Below the pieces are notes generated by a model that had not been told where the DNA came from, made no database searches, and was given only the letters and a program-made list of their open reading frames with translations. The position numbers and the translations under genes are program-made. A stretch of 64,000 nucleotides of DNA from Lepiota brunneoincarnata (lineage: Eukaryota; Basidiomycota; Agaricomycetes; Agaricales; Agaricaceae): NCBI GenBank assembly GCA_023014365.1, contig JAEBUN010000005.1:930001-994000 (forward strand). Reading direction: 5' to 3'. Below are positions 1 to 11,235 of the stretch, in pieces (the first letter of the stretch is position 1; every line of letters starts with the position of its first letter).

Positions 1-1999
1 TCATCCTCTACCGCCGTGCTCAAGCCAGACGCAGTAGTAGCTGTCCTACCAGCACGCGGTTCCTGCACCCGCTCCCCTTCACATCCCTTGCTACAGGAAC
101 TTCTGCTCCAGGCCCACCACCAGCCGAACCTCATCAAACCCCAAACCACCCCACCAGCAGCTTTAACGAACCTCACCACCTCCCTCAACCACACCCACCG
201 CTCCCTCTCCGCAGCCCTTCTGGCACCCGAGCTCACATTAGCCTCCACAGACCTCACCTCGTTCTTCCACCCTCTCACCGGCACTAATCTAGGAGTTGGT
301 GGTGAACCGGTCGTTGATGCCCTCCCGTGATTCACGCCCGAGACAGATTGCCCCGGAACAATCTTCCCAACGCCTGATCGCCCCATCTTCACGACGCCGT
401 ACGTAACTTGCGTTTCAGGTGATTGAAGGAGTCGTCGACGCCGACGACCTAGAGCCGATCCCAGGGGAGCAGATAGCGGCGCGACTTCGTTACCCCATCC
501 TTTCAATCCGGTGGCCTCCAGACTTGCGGTTCCTATACGCATCAGTACCACTCCCCATTCTTCTTCGAATGGGAAATTGGACCAGGAGAACTGTATCGGA
601 CCCGAGTCGGACTCTTCAGATAGTCCACCAGCAGCTGCGATACCCAGTGCAGTGAAGACCCTATCTACTCTCCCATTGATCAGCAAGTTGAATGAGGGCG
701 TTCAGGAATACCGTAAGGAAAATGATGGATATGAGGGCGGTTTCGATGAGACAGGAAAAGTAATTCATAAGAGGGTAGCTTGAGCGGAAACCAGTTCTTG
801 AAAAGACGTTGTCCTTGTTTCTATCCGAGAAAAGTGGAAGGAAGGCGGCAGGATAGCCATGGATGAAGAGTGTTGTGTGGAAATGTAAGAGGCCAAGAAA
901 TGATGTAAGGGCAGTTGGGATTAAACGGTGATTCGAGTACTTCTTGGAGACACAGAGGAAATGGAAAACGGTAGATTGCAGAAGAGGGATGCCCATCGTG
1001 ATGAGAGCATGAGTGTCCGGCCTGGGAGGAAGACCCTCGGGTTTGTGCACATGGGAGGCGGACAACGAGAAGAGGTAGAGCACAAAGGAATGAGCCACCT
1101 ATTCAATAAAAGTTAACGGGAACCGAACGGAAGGGAAATGTTGGTGACGAACGAGATTATACGGGGACATCTGTCTCCCAAGGTGCATCTCCTCTACGGC
1201 CCCGTTTGCCAATTCATCTAACTTGCGTACAAAGCTCTCCACGAAATACGCTGCACTTATCGAACAGAAGCTGATCCAACAGACTTCTTCCATAGGCTTA
1301 TGTGCTGCCCACGTGCTTAGTCTCTGAAACCTATCCATGACGCCCTCTGGTGCCCAGGTGCCCAGTGCCTCGGGGTCAAGACCAGACGTCTGTAAGATGA
1401 GCAACCCCCATAAGAGGAGCATTCTGAGCATGCAGTAAAGGGTCACCGATTGGAGAATGAGTCTCGTAAGAGTGCGAGACATGTCTATGGGAAAGATTGA
1501 CCGGTAGATGCGGATGAATATGATGGCACGTCCGGAATACCTTGCGCGTCCATGGCCCCTCCTTGATGAGACGAGACGGGATCATGATATGATGCAGCCG
1601 ATGAAGAACAAAGGCCTATGTAGTCGTGATTGTAACGTAAGGGGTAGGCAGTAAGTGGTCGTCGGGTCAGCTCACCATGAGGAAGAGGCCAAGCATATAC
1701 CCCGATGTGAAGAACCCGAGGGGGCCAAGGAGCAGCGAGCGCTCTTCGGAGGATGGTAGAGACTTTGCATTGCCCGGCTGCGATTTCACAGCTGTATCTA
1801 GCGTTGTCTCCCAGTCGGTTGTTGCTATGAAATCCGATATTGTGGAGGGTGTGAGTACACCCAAATCAAGGTCTGTCTGAGTGGCAACAGGCTTTGTCTT
1901 GAAGATAAAACGAGTCAAGAGACGACTGGGTAGAAAGTGAAAGATGGAAGTGAAGTTGAAGGCGAAGGAGAGGTTGTGGAATGAGGAGAGGTCGTCCAT
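1..1999 (-). CDS. multi-pass membrane protein of unknown function, 3' end beyond window
   Basis: Start ATG at 1999 opens an N-terminal exon (1999 to about 1670) that ends in a hydrophobic segment. Further exons at about 1490-1099 and 1098-661 add several hydrophobic helices. The reading frame then stays open on the minus strand from about 660 to base 1 as a polar, Arg/Ser-rich tail, so the stop codon lies outside the window. At about 670 the frame must shift by one base to pass from the last helix into the long open tail; without the shift a TAG stop follows at once. Charged tail plus four or more predicted helices suggests an organelle or ER membrane protein. I do not recognise the family. 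Intron borders are approximate. Confidence 0.6.
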
Positions 2000-2095
2000 G
2001 GTTGACCCAAGAGGGAAGCTCGCAGCTTATTATCATGACGTCTGGGTGCTTAGGTAATGTATTCTCAACTATGCAATATGTAGGCTACACCACAT

Positions 2096-3065
2096 TCACC
2101 TCCGCATCCGCATCCGCTGAGAACGAGTGGCCTGCAGAAACCAGCAGAAATCGGTATTAACTAACGGCCAAACTCAGCGGAATAAACTCACCCTTCTGAG
2201 CTTCTTCAGCCTGGAGATACCACACCGTCAGATGAGCTTGGTATAGGAAGAATATACTCACTTGTGTTTCTTCATCTTCTTTCTTCTCTTCCTCTTCACA
2301 CTGTCCAACATCACTTCTTCCCACTCCCTATCCCACTGCTCCTGCAGGTCAACCCGCTCCGCATCTTTACTCACATCAAGCCCCATCCTCTTCAGCGCTT
2401 CCTCCCACGAAACAACAGCACCAACTCGGCTCATTGTCATCGCATGGTGCAACTGCCTCGCTGCCTCCGCATCCGCGTCTACGCCTGCTGCATACGTAGA
2501 CGGGAATGTGCCATCAAGGTTCACACTCGTGAACGGAGGCATTGCAAGCCTATCCTCAGCCTCGCTTCCCTTCCCGAGCACCCGAAAATGACGAGTGGAA
2601 CAACGGTGTGTCCGCAGGCGCGGAAGCGAAAATCGAGGGCGGGTTGGAGAGAAGCAACAGCGGGCGATGAAGCGAGAAGAACTGGTGCATCTTGAAATCC
2701 TTCGGGTTCACAACTAGGTGTGGGTTGGCCGGCGAGTACGAAGCACCGCCATTCCCGAAGGGTCGTACAGTTGCGTCGTGGCCAGACTCGGGAGATGTAG
2801 GATCGGATGAAGGCTTAAAATTAGGTGTAGAGGAATTACTATTGCTCGGCCCCGTATTTGCAGACCTCGAGGAGGATGCAGTAGAAGAGTCTTTGGGACT
2901 GCTATCCGAGGGCGGATCCGATTTAGTCTTTGCTGTGACGACTGGCGACTTTGGGGGCTTTGAGGAATTAAAATAGCGTCCACCACCAGGCTTAGACGAG
3001 AAGAAGGAGGAATACGAGCGGCGAGCCGCCGGTGTGCGGCAGAAAAGGTGATTGAGGGCAGACAT
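2096..3065 (-). CDS. mitochondrial small ribosomal subunit protein mS38 (COX24/DUF1713 family)
   Basis: The C-terminus is the very basic DUF1713 signature: KRKRRKKMKKHK, then KLKKLRR, then ATRSQRMRMRR and TGA at 2096. mS38 sits in the mitoribosomal small subunit near the decoding region and is linked in yeast to COX1 expression. The signature is built from three exons: coding down to 2262, a tiny exon 2192-2210, and 2096-2131, all with clean gtgagt donors and cag acceptors. The N-terminal half (from Met at 3065) is Ser/Pro-rich with a probable mitochondrial presequence containing Arg-Arg-Ser-Tyr. The frame breaks once near 2574, in a GGG run; removing one G joins both halves. It lies 65 bp downstream of the next minus-strand gene. 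Confidence 0.85.
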
Positions 3066-3129
3066 GGTCGCCGCTCTTGGTCAAGAAAATAGGTAAAAAA
3101 TAAGAACCAAACGAAATACACGTGACATT

Positions 3130-4535
3130 CTACGTAACAGTCACAATCTCTCCCTTGCCGTCCTTCAGAATAACAACCTCACACTCGATCTTCTCTCCGG
3201 TATCCATGCAAACAACATCCGTTAGGTCAATAGCACTCGTCTTTATCTGTCTCTTTTCAAAAAAGGACCGTCCCAGCACAACGTCAAAATGAGGCTCCTC
3301 TGATAGGTAGACCTGAATCTCGGTTACTTTCGGCCGGGCCCGACCTTCAGTTGGTTGTAGTGCCTTCTTGCCACTATCTGTCGTAGCACCATCAAGTAGA
3401 GGTAAAACGCCACCCGCAGAATTTCGTGAAGATTTCGACGTCGACCGACGAATCGACCCAGATGATCTTCCTCCATGTCCCCGTCCCGCTCCACTAATTC
3501 CTAGTCCAATCGCTCCAGCTCTTGCAGGTGGCCGCAGCAGGGACCCATGCTCGCCAATCCCTGCGCCCTCTGCAGCATCATGATCAGGAGGACTTGAAAG
3601 TTCTTCTGAAGACGAGGTCATGAGAGTAATTGGCCATAATCCAATATTCACGAGTCCCCCATATCCGTAATTACCTGGCGTGGCATCGGGCGGTATGAAT
3701 CCATGTTTCTGAGCAAACTTGCGGGATATATAGACATGACGATATCCCGACTTTAAAAGCATTCTCACTTTCGATGACCGATCAACCGTGGCCTGCATAT
3801 CGAGAGCGAAATACTTACCATTCTGTACAGGCCCGATGCTTCCAATAACGGTCCTGACACCATTCTCGCTGTGAAACTTTTCAAACTGTTTCATCAGTTT
3901 GGGCACTCTGTCCTTTCCCTCATTCTTGTCTTTCAAACTCTCGCGGGCACTCCGCCGACTTGATTTACCGTTTGACGACGGTGCCGGGGAGACTTTGAGT
4001 GTGGGTGCAAGGCGGAAGGCGCAATAAGACGGGTTCCGGTATGCCGGAGGAATAGGCAATGGCTGAGAGGGGTCATGCAGGTGTAAGGTAGGTGTAGGCA
4101 TGGTAGTTGTCTGAGGAATAGTCTGCGATGGCCGACTTGGGCCAGGTTCGCCAATTGCTATGCTTGGGGTAGATGTCTCATTGCCGATTGTCAAGTACCG
4201 TTGTTGCCTCCATACGAATATCATATAGTCGGACTCTAAAGCCAAACCTCAGACAGTGGGAGGGGTATTCCTGACGGACCAGATACATACCATCATCGAG
4301 GTTCCATATCGATTCATCATGCTCATATTTCAACCAACCGGGACCAACCCGCTGATCCTGATAGTCTGCATGTGTTTTTCGACTAAGCTTGTCGAACAGA
4401 TCCGTCAGTGATTCTCGGGTTACTACGGCAGTACACGGTCAGTCATAATATATATGTGTGTGTGCGAGACATACTGGAGTGAAGTATCGCAAAAGAAGAA
4501 GTGGGTGTGTGGACATTCAAGATGGATAGAGCCAT
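3130..4535 (-). CDS. PB1-like plus degenerate retropepsin-like protein
   Basis: Three exons (4475-4535, 4291-4422, 3130-4235) join in frame to about 432 aa with no break. Residues 1-75 look like a PB1/ubiquitin-like fold, ending in a strand with an acidic patch (NLDDESDYMIFVWR). A Ser/Pro linker follows. The C-terminal half resembles a retropepsin split by a low-complexity Gly/Ser/Arg insert: an N-lobe with LLKSGYRHVYIS at the place of the usual D-[ST]-G loop, then FAQKHGF and GYGGLVNIG, and a C-lobe with FDVVLGRSFFEKRQI. The catalytic Asp is missing at the expected loop, so proteolysis is unlikely. Function is unknown. The fold assignment is my inference from motif order. Confidence 0.6.
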
Positions 4536-4565
4536 AAAGCTAGAAAGAGAAAAACAACAGACAAT

Positions 4566-6170
4566 TCAAGTTGTATTACGTAATTCATTCACCAGCTGCT
4601 TCCACTTCTCCTGCCACTGACCCGAACAAGGAACACGAATTTCTTCCAGGCCAGGGAACACGCCCACGAGATATGTGGCCACGCAGACAGGATCATCGCA
4701 TACAGAATCACCCGCACGCAAAAATCGCAAACTAGGACACTGCGCACCACCCTCACATCTCACTCCTCTGGTCTTGTCCGTAACCCCGTTCGCCCACACC
4801 TTTAATGCGACCAGTTCGGGACACCACCTTGCAAACGTACCCAGCCCATACAACGTTATGGTCTTTCTCTCCCTCCCTCTTGTCACTTCCTCATATGACG
4901 AAAAACCAAACTGCAAACTGCACAATTTTTGCCACGCACGCGCTATACACCCCGCGTCACCGTTGTCGAATGCGAAATCCATGCCAAACGCCAGGCTGAA
5001 GCGCCTGAGATTGGGAAAGGCGAGAAACGGTGAAAAGGTACTCAAGGTTGCGGTGTAATCGGATGCCGGAGTGAGTCCGCCGGGGGGAGGGCCGTCGAAA
5101 ACGAGGCTCCGGCTGACGGAGAGTATATCCAATGTCGTTTGGCCTGATACATGAGGGAGAGGGTGTAGAAAAATCTGCGCAGCCCGCTTTCCGTGGGTAT
5201 CCCGTCGATCCTTGATACTCGGAGGCGCAAGATTTCGGAGACTTTAATATATTGAAGTAGGCGTGTGGCTGCTGCTAAGTCTCCCTCGCACTCCAAACCC
5301 AGTCTCTCCAGATACGCAAAAAATTTATCCTCTCTCGCTGGGACAAGCGCCTCTAGAATCTCCTCGGCTGTGTTCCGGATGTATAATGCACGGATCTTCA
5401 GTCCCGTCGCAAGATACCTCAAGGCATCATTCGGGATTCGAATCAGTTGGCAATTGAGCGACTCGAGCTGTTCCAGGCCTCTCAGCGTCCTACTTATGCT
5501 GGATCCAGTCTCACTCTCTCATCATCATCATAGATAGATGAGTGGATAGTCAAATCTCGTAGAAAGGGCTATGCCTGTGCGATGGGGTGCAAGGCTTCCT
5601 CAGGATTTTCGTCGGACAACCCGAGGATGAGCGAGTGGAGGGTGCACGCAAGGAAGGATGCAATATGTGGGATTGGGTTAGGCCCCTGTAGATAACACGA
5701 GCGAAGTTTTGGAAGTGTCAAAACGCTGTCGTTGCCGTCTTTTGAGGCCGGTCTGAGCGCCCTGAAACGGTGTGGTCTATTAGAATCGAACCCTTCAGCT
5801 TGAACAGTGGTACCGTACAGAGCTCTTCCCTTCCAAAATGACGGATTCGGTGCGCGTAGAACTTGCAGCGCTCCCAGTCCGCCGGCGTTGTTTTACGGAC
5901 GAGCGCCTATCAATACGCTATCATCTGTTCTTTCTCTCTCGTGCTGTCGGAGAACTTACGATAACAGGAAGGTCCTGCGTACCAATAATAGCCCATGTGT
6001 CCTCGGGCAAGCACCTAATTAGAGGCTCGAGGGTGATGATAGTACGCCAGAGAGTGTTGAGCGAGGGTTCTGTGAAGGCCGTACAGGTACGGGGCGGAGA
6101 GCGAGTTTGTTGCAAGGAGGTGCTCGCAGATACTTTCGAGGATGTGGCAAATTTGGAGACAAGAGTCCAT
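4566..6170 (-). pseudogene. F-box/leucine-rich-repeat protein, frame-broken
   Basis: The probable start (Met at 6170) is followed by an F-box-like helix (ICHILESICEHL) and the block AFTEPSLNTLWR. Downstream are LRR-type segments (LERLGLECEG, PNLRRFSLAF, CPELVALKVWA) ending at TGA 4566. F-box proteins bring substrates to SCF ubiquitin ligases. The conserved pieces lie in different frames: breaks occur near 6090 (between the F-box helix and AFTEPSL), near 5575 (TAG in an otherwise open stretch), near 5510 and near 5165. Four breaks in one gene exceed what its neighbours show, so real decay is plausible, although the window also has many suspected sequencing indels. It belongs to a lineage-expanded family that often contains pseudogenes. 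Confidence 0.6.
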
Positions 6171-6855
6171 TGGGTGTTGACTCCGAAAACCGGGGGTGGT
6201 CTGATAGGACTGGTGGCGGGGCGAGATAGAGCCCTACTTATAGCGACCAGCATTGGATGTGACCATCACTTCGGACGTAAAAGATGTTCATCTAGGTTGT
6301 CTGTATATCCGCGGATGGTGGAATAAACACTATCTGAGTAAGTGTCTTACTGCAAGGCAACTCGCGACTTTTCGACGCCCTGAAGACCGGTATAAGTTGC
6401 CTGATGTGCAACGGTCGTATAAAATGCCCCGTGCATAAGTTATCGACACTACCTGTGTGGGTGTAAGTTGGCCCGTTGTATCACCATCGCCTCAGCTGAA
6501 GGTAGTACATTTTTCTGCACCTGGGGCCTATCAGTATCGGCACTCTGTACAGGAGGTGTAACCGACCTTTGAACAAAGCAGAATATTTTGTGCACTCGAG
6601 GCTGGTGCAAGTACGGTAGAAGAATTAGAGACAATTAAAAACTGTGAGGGAGCGCCAGCTCCCCTCGCCAATCTTGTGCTGGTTATTGTGGCCTGGATCT
6701 CACCCGTACTGAGTACCCCAGTCTTGATTACGTGCGCCAAGTCAGATGATCCGCCGCGTTCAGTGCCCTCCTGCCTCTTCCCATCATGGGGGACGTTATC
6801 CTTCGCGATTTTGAAGGCAACACATTGTCCAGTTAGCTATTAATCGAATCGCCCA
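6171..6855. other. intergenic, no gene recognised
   Basis: Stretch between the broken F-box gene and the HNH-domain gene. Only short overlapping open frames are present on both strands, without recognisable motifs or a convincing exon chain. An upstream exon of the HNH gene could lie at its right end. Confidence 0.4.
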
Positions 6856-7958
6856 TTGTATCCCTCTCAACGTCTCTCATTTATGCTAGGCTTTTGGCAA
6901 TACGGGCTCATCGACTGGGAACTCTTTCATAACTGCTTGCGCACGATTATATTCTCTGACCGTGATTGGGCGATTTTCAATTACGACAAGAACTCGCCCG
7001 AACGGCACGGTGCTCTTTGTCCTCCTGGTCCTGAGCTCCCCGATCCTGGAATATACGTACTTCTCCACCCAGGTAGGGTGAATGGGCTCGTCGCCCTATG
7101 CATGTCACTTCACCCATCTCTTGCAGATGGTGCTCCAGCCACCGTCGGTCTAACCCCCGTTTCGGCTCGCCTCCGCCATCCAACCATCTCCAATACCCCT
7201 TCGAGGGTATGTCGCGCTCCTTTGGCAAGGTACACTCAGTCAATATCACTCTTCCTATAGCTGGAGCACTACCGGAGGCGTGTGCGTGCTCGCGACCCTT
7301 GTTGCCTTATATCACGCCTCCCGGTTATTAGGGACGACTTCAGCCGATTCAAGGCTGCCCATATTTTTCCACGAGCCCATGACGTTGATGTGTGTCCACC
7401 GTGTTACTTTGGTCCCCATTGTCTAACATTGCAAGTTCAGTGGGTTAGAAGAGGTTTTCCAAGTCAAATTTCAGACCCTGCGTCCCTCGCACAAGTCGGT
7501 GGACCCACAAAGGTCGACTCGATTCAGAATGTGATTCTGCTTCGTAGTGATTTACACGATGCATGGGATAACTATCGATTTGCTGTCAATCCCGACGTAC
7601 GTATGTATTTTGATTGTATTTATTGCTCTCTCACCCACCACAGCGAGGATATGTTGTTGTCCCCTTCGTCCCTGGCTACGATGATATTGCTGGAAATACC
7701 CTCAAGCTCGATCACATCGCTGATGCTAATCTGCGTCCCCTTGACGCCCTTTTGCGTGATCACTTTCTTCAAGGTGTGCTGAAAAATATGAAGGGTGCAG
7801 GTGAGCCAACCTGGGATTATGAAGATGCGCTCGGTGGTGGTACCGTAGATTTGTCAAGATCGGACATTTGGGGTGGCAAACAAGGTCAAGAGCATTTGGA
7901 ATTTGAGATGGCACATAGATTACATAGCATTCAGGTTGCACAGCAACTGCTCGATTGA
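6856..7958 (+). CDS. HNH nuclease-domain protein (HNH_2-like)
   Basis: Five exons join cleanly: to 7072, 7127-7206, 7261-7389, 7441-7596 and 7644-7958, with gt/ag borders. The core has the HNH_2-like order: RFKAAHIFPRAHD (candidate metal/catalytic His), then SIQNVILLRSDLHDAWDNY (Asn and second His), then the usual tail with LDHIADANLRPLDALLRDHFLQ. HNH_2 proteins are numerous in Agaricomycetes and their role is unsettled. The family is related to restriction-type nucleases, so DNA cleavage is possible but unproven. The N-terminal start is uncertain: Met at 6856 or 6883, or an earlier exon. No frame break is needed, unlike many neighbours. Confidence 0.7.
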
Positions 7959-8112
7959 TGATTTTTAGGTTCTCTGCACAGTCCGTGATACATTATCGAG
8001 GCATTTCAGATACTGATTCTGCATGGTGCTTCTGTGCCCCAAGGAGTTGAGGGAAGCTGTCCGAGTGGTCAGACAATCCAACTTCACCAGTTCGACACCA
8101 CCGGGTCAAGGG

Positions 8113-8120
8113 TATAAAAT
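8113..8120 (+). promoter_or_regulatory. TATA-box candidate
   Basis: The sequence tataaaat is followed about 30-60 bp downstream by a C/T-rich stretch with CACC/TCACT motifs, the usual look of a fungal start-site region. It is 400 bp upstream of UBC9, and only a 40-codon open frame follows directly (from 8222), so its target is unclear. The rest of 7959-8519 shows no gene. Confidence 0.3.
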
Positions 8121-8519
8121 GCACACCCGCAGCCTCACCAGCTTCACTCCTCGACACCTATCCTTTGCTTGTGTTGTTATTCTACCCCTGAAGCTTCGGC
8201 ATTGGCACACACCACGCCCATGATTCATCACCTATGTTCGTTTATTTCTGGCCCGGCCATTATACTATCTAAATATCGCCCGGGGCGGCCTCGGTATTTT
8301 CAAAGTCTGCGCACTTACAATGACATCATGGGCTTAATGAATTAGGCACTTTGGAATAACGCATCGCCCATTGCTCAGCTGCGGGGGTCATCCTTCCTTA
8401 TCCTTATTTGGCATTGTAGATTTGACAGTGTGATGACTAAGCAATTAATAACTAGCTGGCCTCAATCTGCTGTTGAGTGCATCCAATCCTCTAATTAACA
8501 CTTCTCTGGCCTGGGCACG

Positions 8520-9561
8520 ATGTCAGGAATCTGTAGAATGCGACTCGCAGAGGAGCGTAAGCAATGGAGGAAAGACCATCCTTTTGTGAGTGTGCTCAAT
8601 TCTCTATGTAAAATAGCGGGCACCCGCCAAGGGTTACCGCATCCACCTTATATCCAGAGTCGGCACTCCGCTCGGGACATATGAAATACATACGACTGGC
8701 TCAAGCGCCCCAGTGCGGCCCGTGGATCTTTTTTGCCTGAAGCCACTCAACTTTCTGGGAACCCAGACTAATGAATACTTTTCTGGGTCCAGGGTTTTTA
8801 CGCTAAACCGGCCAAGGCTCCGGATGGCTCGATGAACCTGATGGAATGGGAGGTCGGCATTCCAGGAAAAGTAGGCGTGAGTATACTTGGGTTTGTTAGC
8901 GCGTTTTCACGCGTGCGTTCGATACTTATGTTCCTTCTTGTAGACACCTTGGGAAGGCGGCCTGTTCAAACTTGTGATGACATTCCCGGAAGGTATGTTC
9001 GATTCACAATATGTCCTCACTCGGCTCGACTGTCATGGTATTTCTATTGTCCAGATTACCCGTCCAAACCTCCTAAATGTGGGTCCAAGGACCTTGAAAA
9101 GCTGCGATTAACATTTATTCACCTCGACATTGACCAACACAGGCAAATTCACACCACCGCTGTTCCATCCCAACGTCTACCCATCTGGGACTGTCTGCTT
9201 GTCCATCCTCGATGAGGAGAAGTCGTGGAAGCCCGCGATTACTATCAAGCAGGTAGGAAAGCTCACGACACTCCCGCGCCTCTCACTCACCCGACATCAG
9301 ATTTTGCTAGGTATTCAAGACCTTCTTGACGATCCAAACGTGAGCGATCCAGCGCAGAGTGACGCTTACACTATGTTCAAGTAGGTTGTTCTATAACCGG
9401 TTCTGAGTGCTGTTGACAAACATTGCCTTGAATTTAGGAATGACAAGGTCGCATATGAGTCAGTGGCTCTGATCTGCCTTTCTCTTTGTTCTCTGTCATC
9501 TCACACACTGTTCCTTAGGCGAAGGATTCGCCAGCAGGCTAGGGAGAACGTGCCCAAATAG
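8520..9561 (+). CDS. UBC9: SUMO-conjugating enzyme E2 (UBC9)
   Basis: Eight exons (8520-8585, 8793-8876, 8944-8992, 9055-9078, 9142-9252, 9301-9380, 9438-9458, 9519-9561) join without any frame error to about 158 aa, the normal UBC9 length. It accepts SUMO from the Aos1/Uba2 E1 and transfers it to target lysines, mainly in the nucleus. Visible hallmarks: start [35 protein letters not shown] with the active-site Cys, [15 protein letters not shown], and the Ubc9-type C-terminus with ARENVPK. The exons are short (one is 21 nt), typical of this group of fungi. It converges on SNU13, 340 bp away. Confidence 0.96.
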
Positions 9562-9900
9562 TGGTTCTGATATCAATATGTAGCATCTCTTTCCCGTTTG
9601 GAACACATGTCTGCGGTTTGACACCACTACTACACATATTGGTATGCTGGTATTGGGCCATCAACCTAGAGTGTAGTAGCTTCGCCACGACTTCAGCGCG
9701 TGAGATGAATAATGGAAGGACGCTTTGGCCCTGTCTTGTGGTCACAGAAAAAAATTGAATCAGCTTGCCTTTGACATTTTCGTTGGGCTGGTGTCCCAGA
9801 TTAGTTTTACTGCTCACGATATCATCAATTCGGCACAAAGATGATCATCTGATACATTGATCAGGACAATTTATATTTTTGTAGCGAGAATAAAACTCGT

Positions 9901-10452
9901 CTAGTAGATGAGCTTCTCTATCGCGTGCTTGATGGTCATGATCTGGCTCGTCAGCTGAGAGTCGCCGGACGTGATGCTAGCAGCGATAACGGGGCGAGAG
10001 ACGTTGCAAGCACGGCCAAGGGCAGCTTTCGAAGGGACAAAGATGTACGGGACATTCTGTTAACTTCTATGTGAGTCGAAGGAACGGAAAAAAGCGGTTC
10101 CCATGAGACGTGCCTTTTCTTCGCAGAGAAGGGGTAGATGGAGTAAGATCTCAAGGGGTTCAGTATCGGCGGTTAGAACGATAATTTCTGCGATACCAGC
10201 GGTTCAAGGTTTTCGTAGCTGCACAGAAAGGATAAGTAAGCTGCAGGTCCTTTCTCCGATGAAATATCGCACCTTCATTGGCTCCTTTCTTAATCTGTTT
10301 GTATGACGTTGCTTGTTGAACGAGATCGAGGATCTGGAGCAAGACGTTTAATCACACATGATTACAGCCAGGAGCCCACTTCCACTTACCGAGTCTGTAA
10401 GAGTCGCGTCGGCAAGGGGCCACGCCTTCTTGTTTTCTTCCTTGTCTGTCAT
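9901..10452 (-). CDS. SNU13: SNU13 / 15.5K, U4/U6.U5 snRNP and box C/D snoRNP protein
   Basis: L7Ae-family protein that binds kink-turns in U4 snRNA and box C/D snoRNAs. Four exons (10390-10452, 10273-10333, 10114-10218, 9901-10056) give 385 nt, exactly one more than the 384 nt expected for 127 aa plus stop. Motifs: [14 protein letters not shown] at the N-terminus, [43 protein letters not shown], and [20 protein letters not shown]. The extra base is in CGC-T-GGT near 10198, inside TLNRGIAE. Such an essential, single-copy protein is unlikely to be dead, so a sequence error is the better explanation. The third intron (10057-10113) is of the GC-AG type. Confidence 0.93.
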
Positions 10453-10612
10453 CTTCTTTCGGTTGTGGCGACCTCACGTACGGTGATCCTTGGTCAAGTA
10501 GTCCGACGTCGGTTGGAAGAATTTCGCAGAGGATTGTATGTCCTTACATAAGCATGCACAGCCAGTGTGATCGTCTCTCTCCCCCTGTGGACGAGAGGCT
10601 TGAGTCAACGAG
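10453..10612. promoter_or_regulatory. shared divergent promoter SNU13/GGCT
   Basis: Only 160 bp separate the two start codons on opposite strands, so both 5' UTRs and promoters must fit here. C/T-rich tracts occur on both sides; no TATA box is evident. Confidence 0.55.
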
Positions 10613-11143
10613 ATGATTCTCAACACACCTTCTATCTACTTTGGCTATGGGAGCAACATGTGGCAGGACCAAATGGTCCGCCGTTGTCCCGAGAACAAGT
10701 ACCTCGGGATCGCCCTTATGAAAAATTGGCGAGTTATCACATACTGGACCCTGGAAAAGTATATGTTCTCATCAATATCACCAGGAGGTGGATTATCAAC
10801 GAGAGAGGTTATGCTAATATCATAAGATCTCCTGGAGACAAGATTTACGGGCTTGTCATACGACATATCCGAGTCGGACGAACGAAAGTTGGACAGATAC
10901 GAGGGCGCGCCGATCCACTACACCAAAGAATGCCTCCCTGTTACTTTCCTAGGCAAGAAGGAACAACCAGAAGAGAAGGAAACGACGGCTCTGGTTTATG
11001 TTGACGGTTTACGGACCACGGAGAGTCGGCCAAAGACGGAGTATATTTTTCGAATGAATATGGCGATAGCAGATGCTATCAGGGAGGGGGTGCCGGAGGA
11101 GTATATCGAAGGAAATATGCGGAAATTTATTCCGAAAGAGTAA
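10613..11143 (+). CDS. gamma-glutamylcyclotransferase-like protein (GGCT fold)
   Basis: Enzymes of this fold release 5-oxoproline from gamma-glutamyl substrates in glutathione turnover. The start MILNTPSIYFGYGSNMW carries the YGSN substrate loop, and LDRYEGAPIHY carries the catalytic Glu. An intron (about 10735 to 10790) separates MKNWR from WIINERGYANII. The frame needs two one-base corrections: at the acceptor (a spare G near 10792) and in GTC-A-TAC near 10858, where the conserved GLVYDI would be restored. The C-terminus FIPKE ends at TAA 11143. Cytosolic protein of about 160 aa. It shares a divergent promoter with SNU13. Confidence 0.85.
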
Positions 11144-11235
11144 ATGGAGTGTATTTATTACTGAAGTATTAGCCAAACAACTGATATACGCGTATCTAAA
11201 CGCGGCCGCGTCACCCAAGGGCATCTCATCCTCTA

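Noticed and set aside
16..783. Plus-strand open frames of 78-104 codons
   Set aside because: They lie opposite a continuous minus-strand frame that extends the membrane protein; the composition is the mirror of an Arg/Ser-rich tail.
3700..4235. Retropepsin-like region as part of an active retrotransposon
   Set aside because: No reverse transcriptase, integrase, Gag zinc knuckle or LTR nearby; the domain is part of a spliced single gene with an unrelated N-terminus.
9539..9838. Minus-strand 99-codon frame between UBC9 and SNU13
   Set aside because: Overlaps the UBC9 3' end, no motif, no exon partners; treated as convergent 3' flank.
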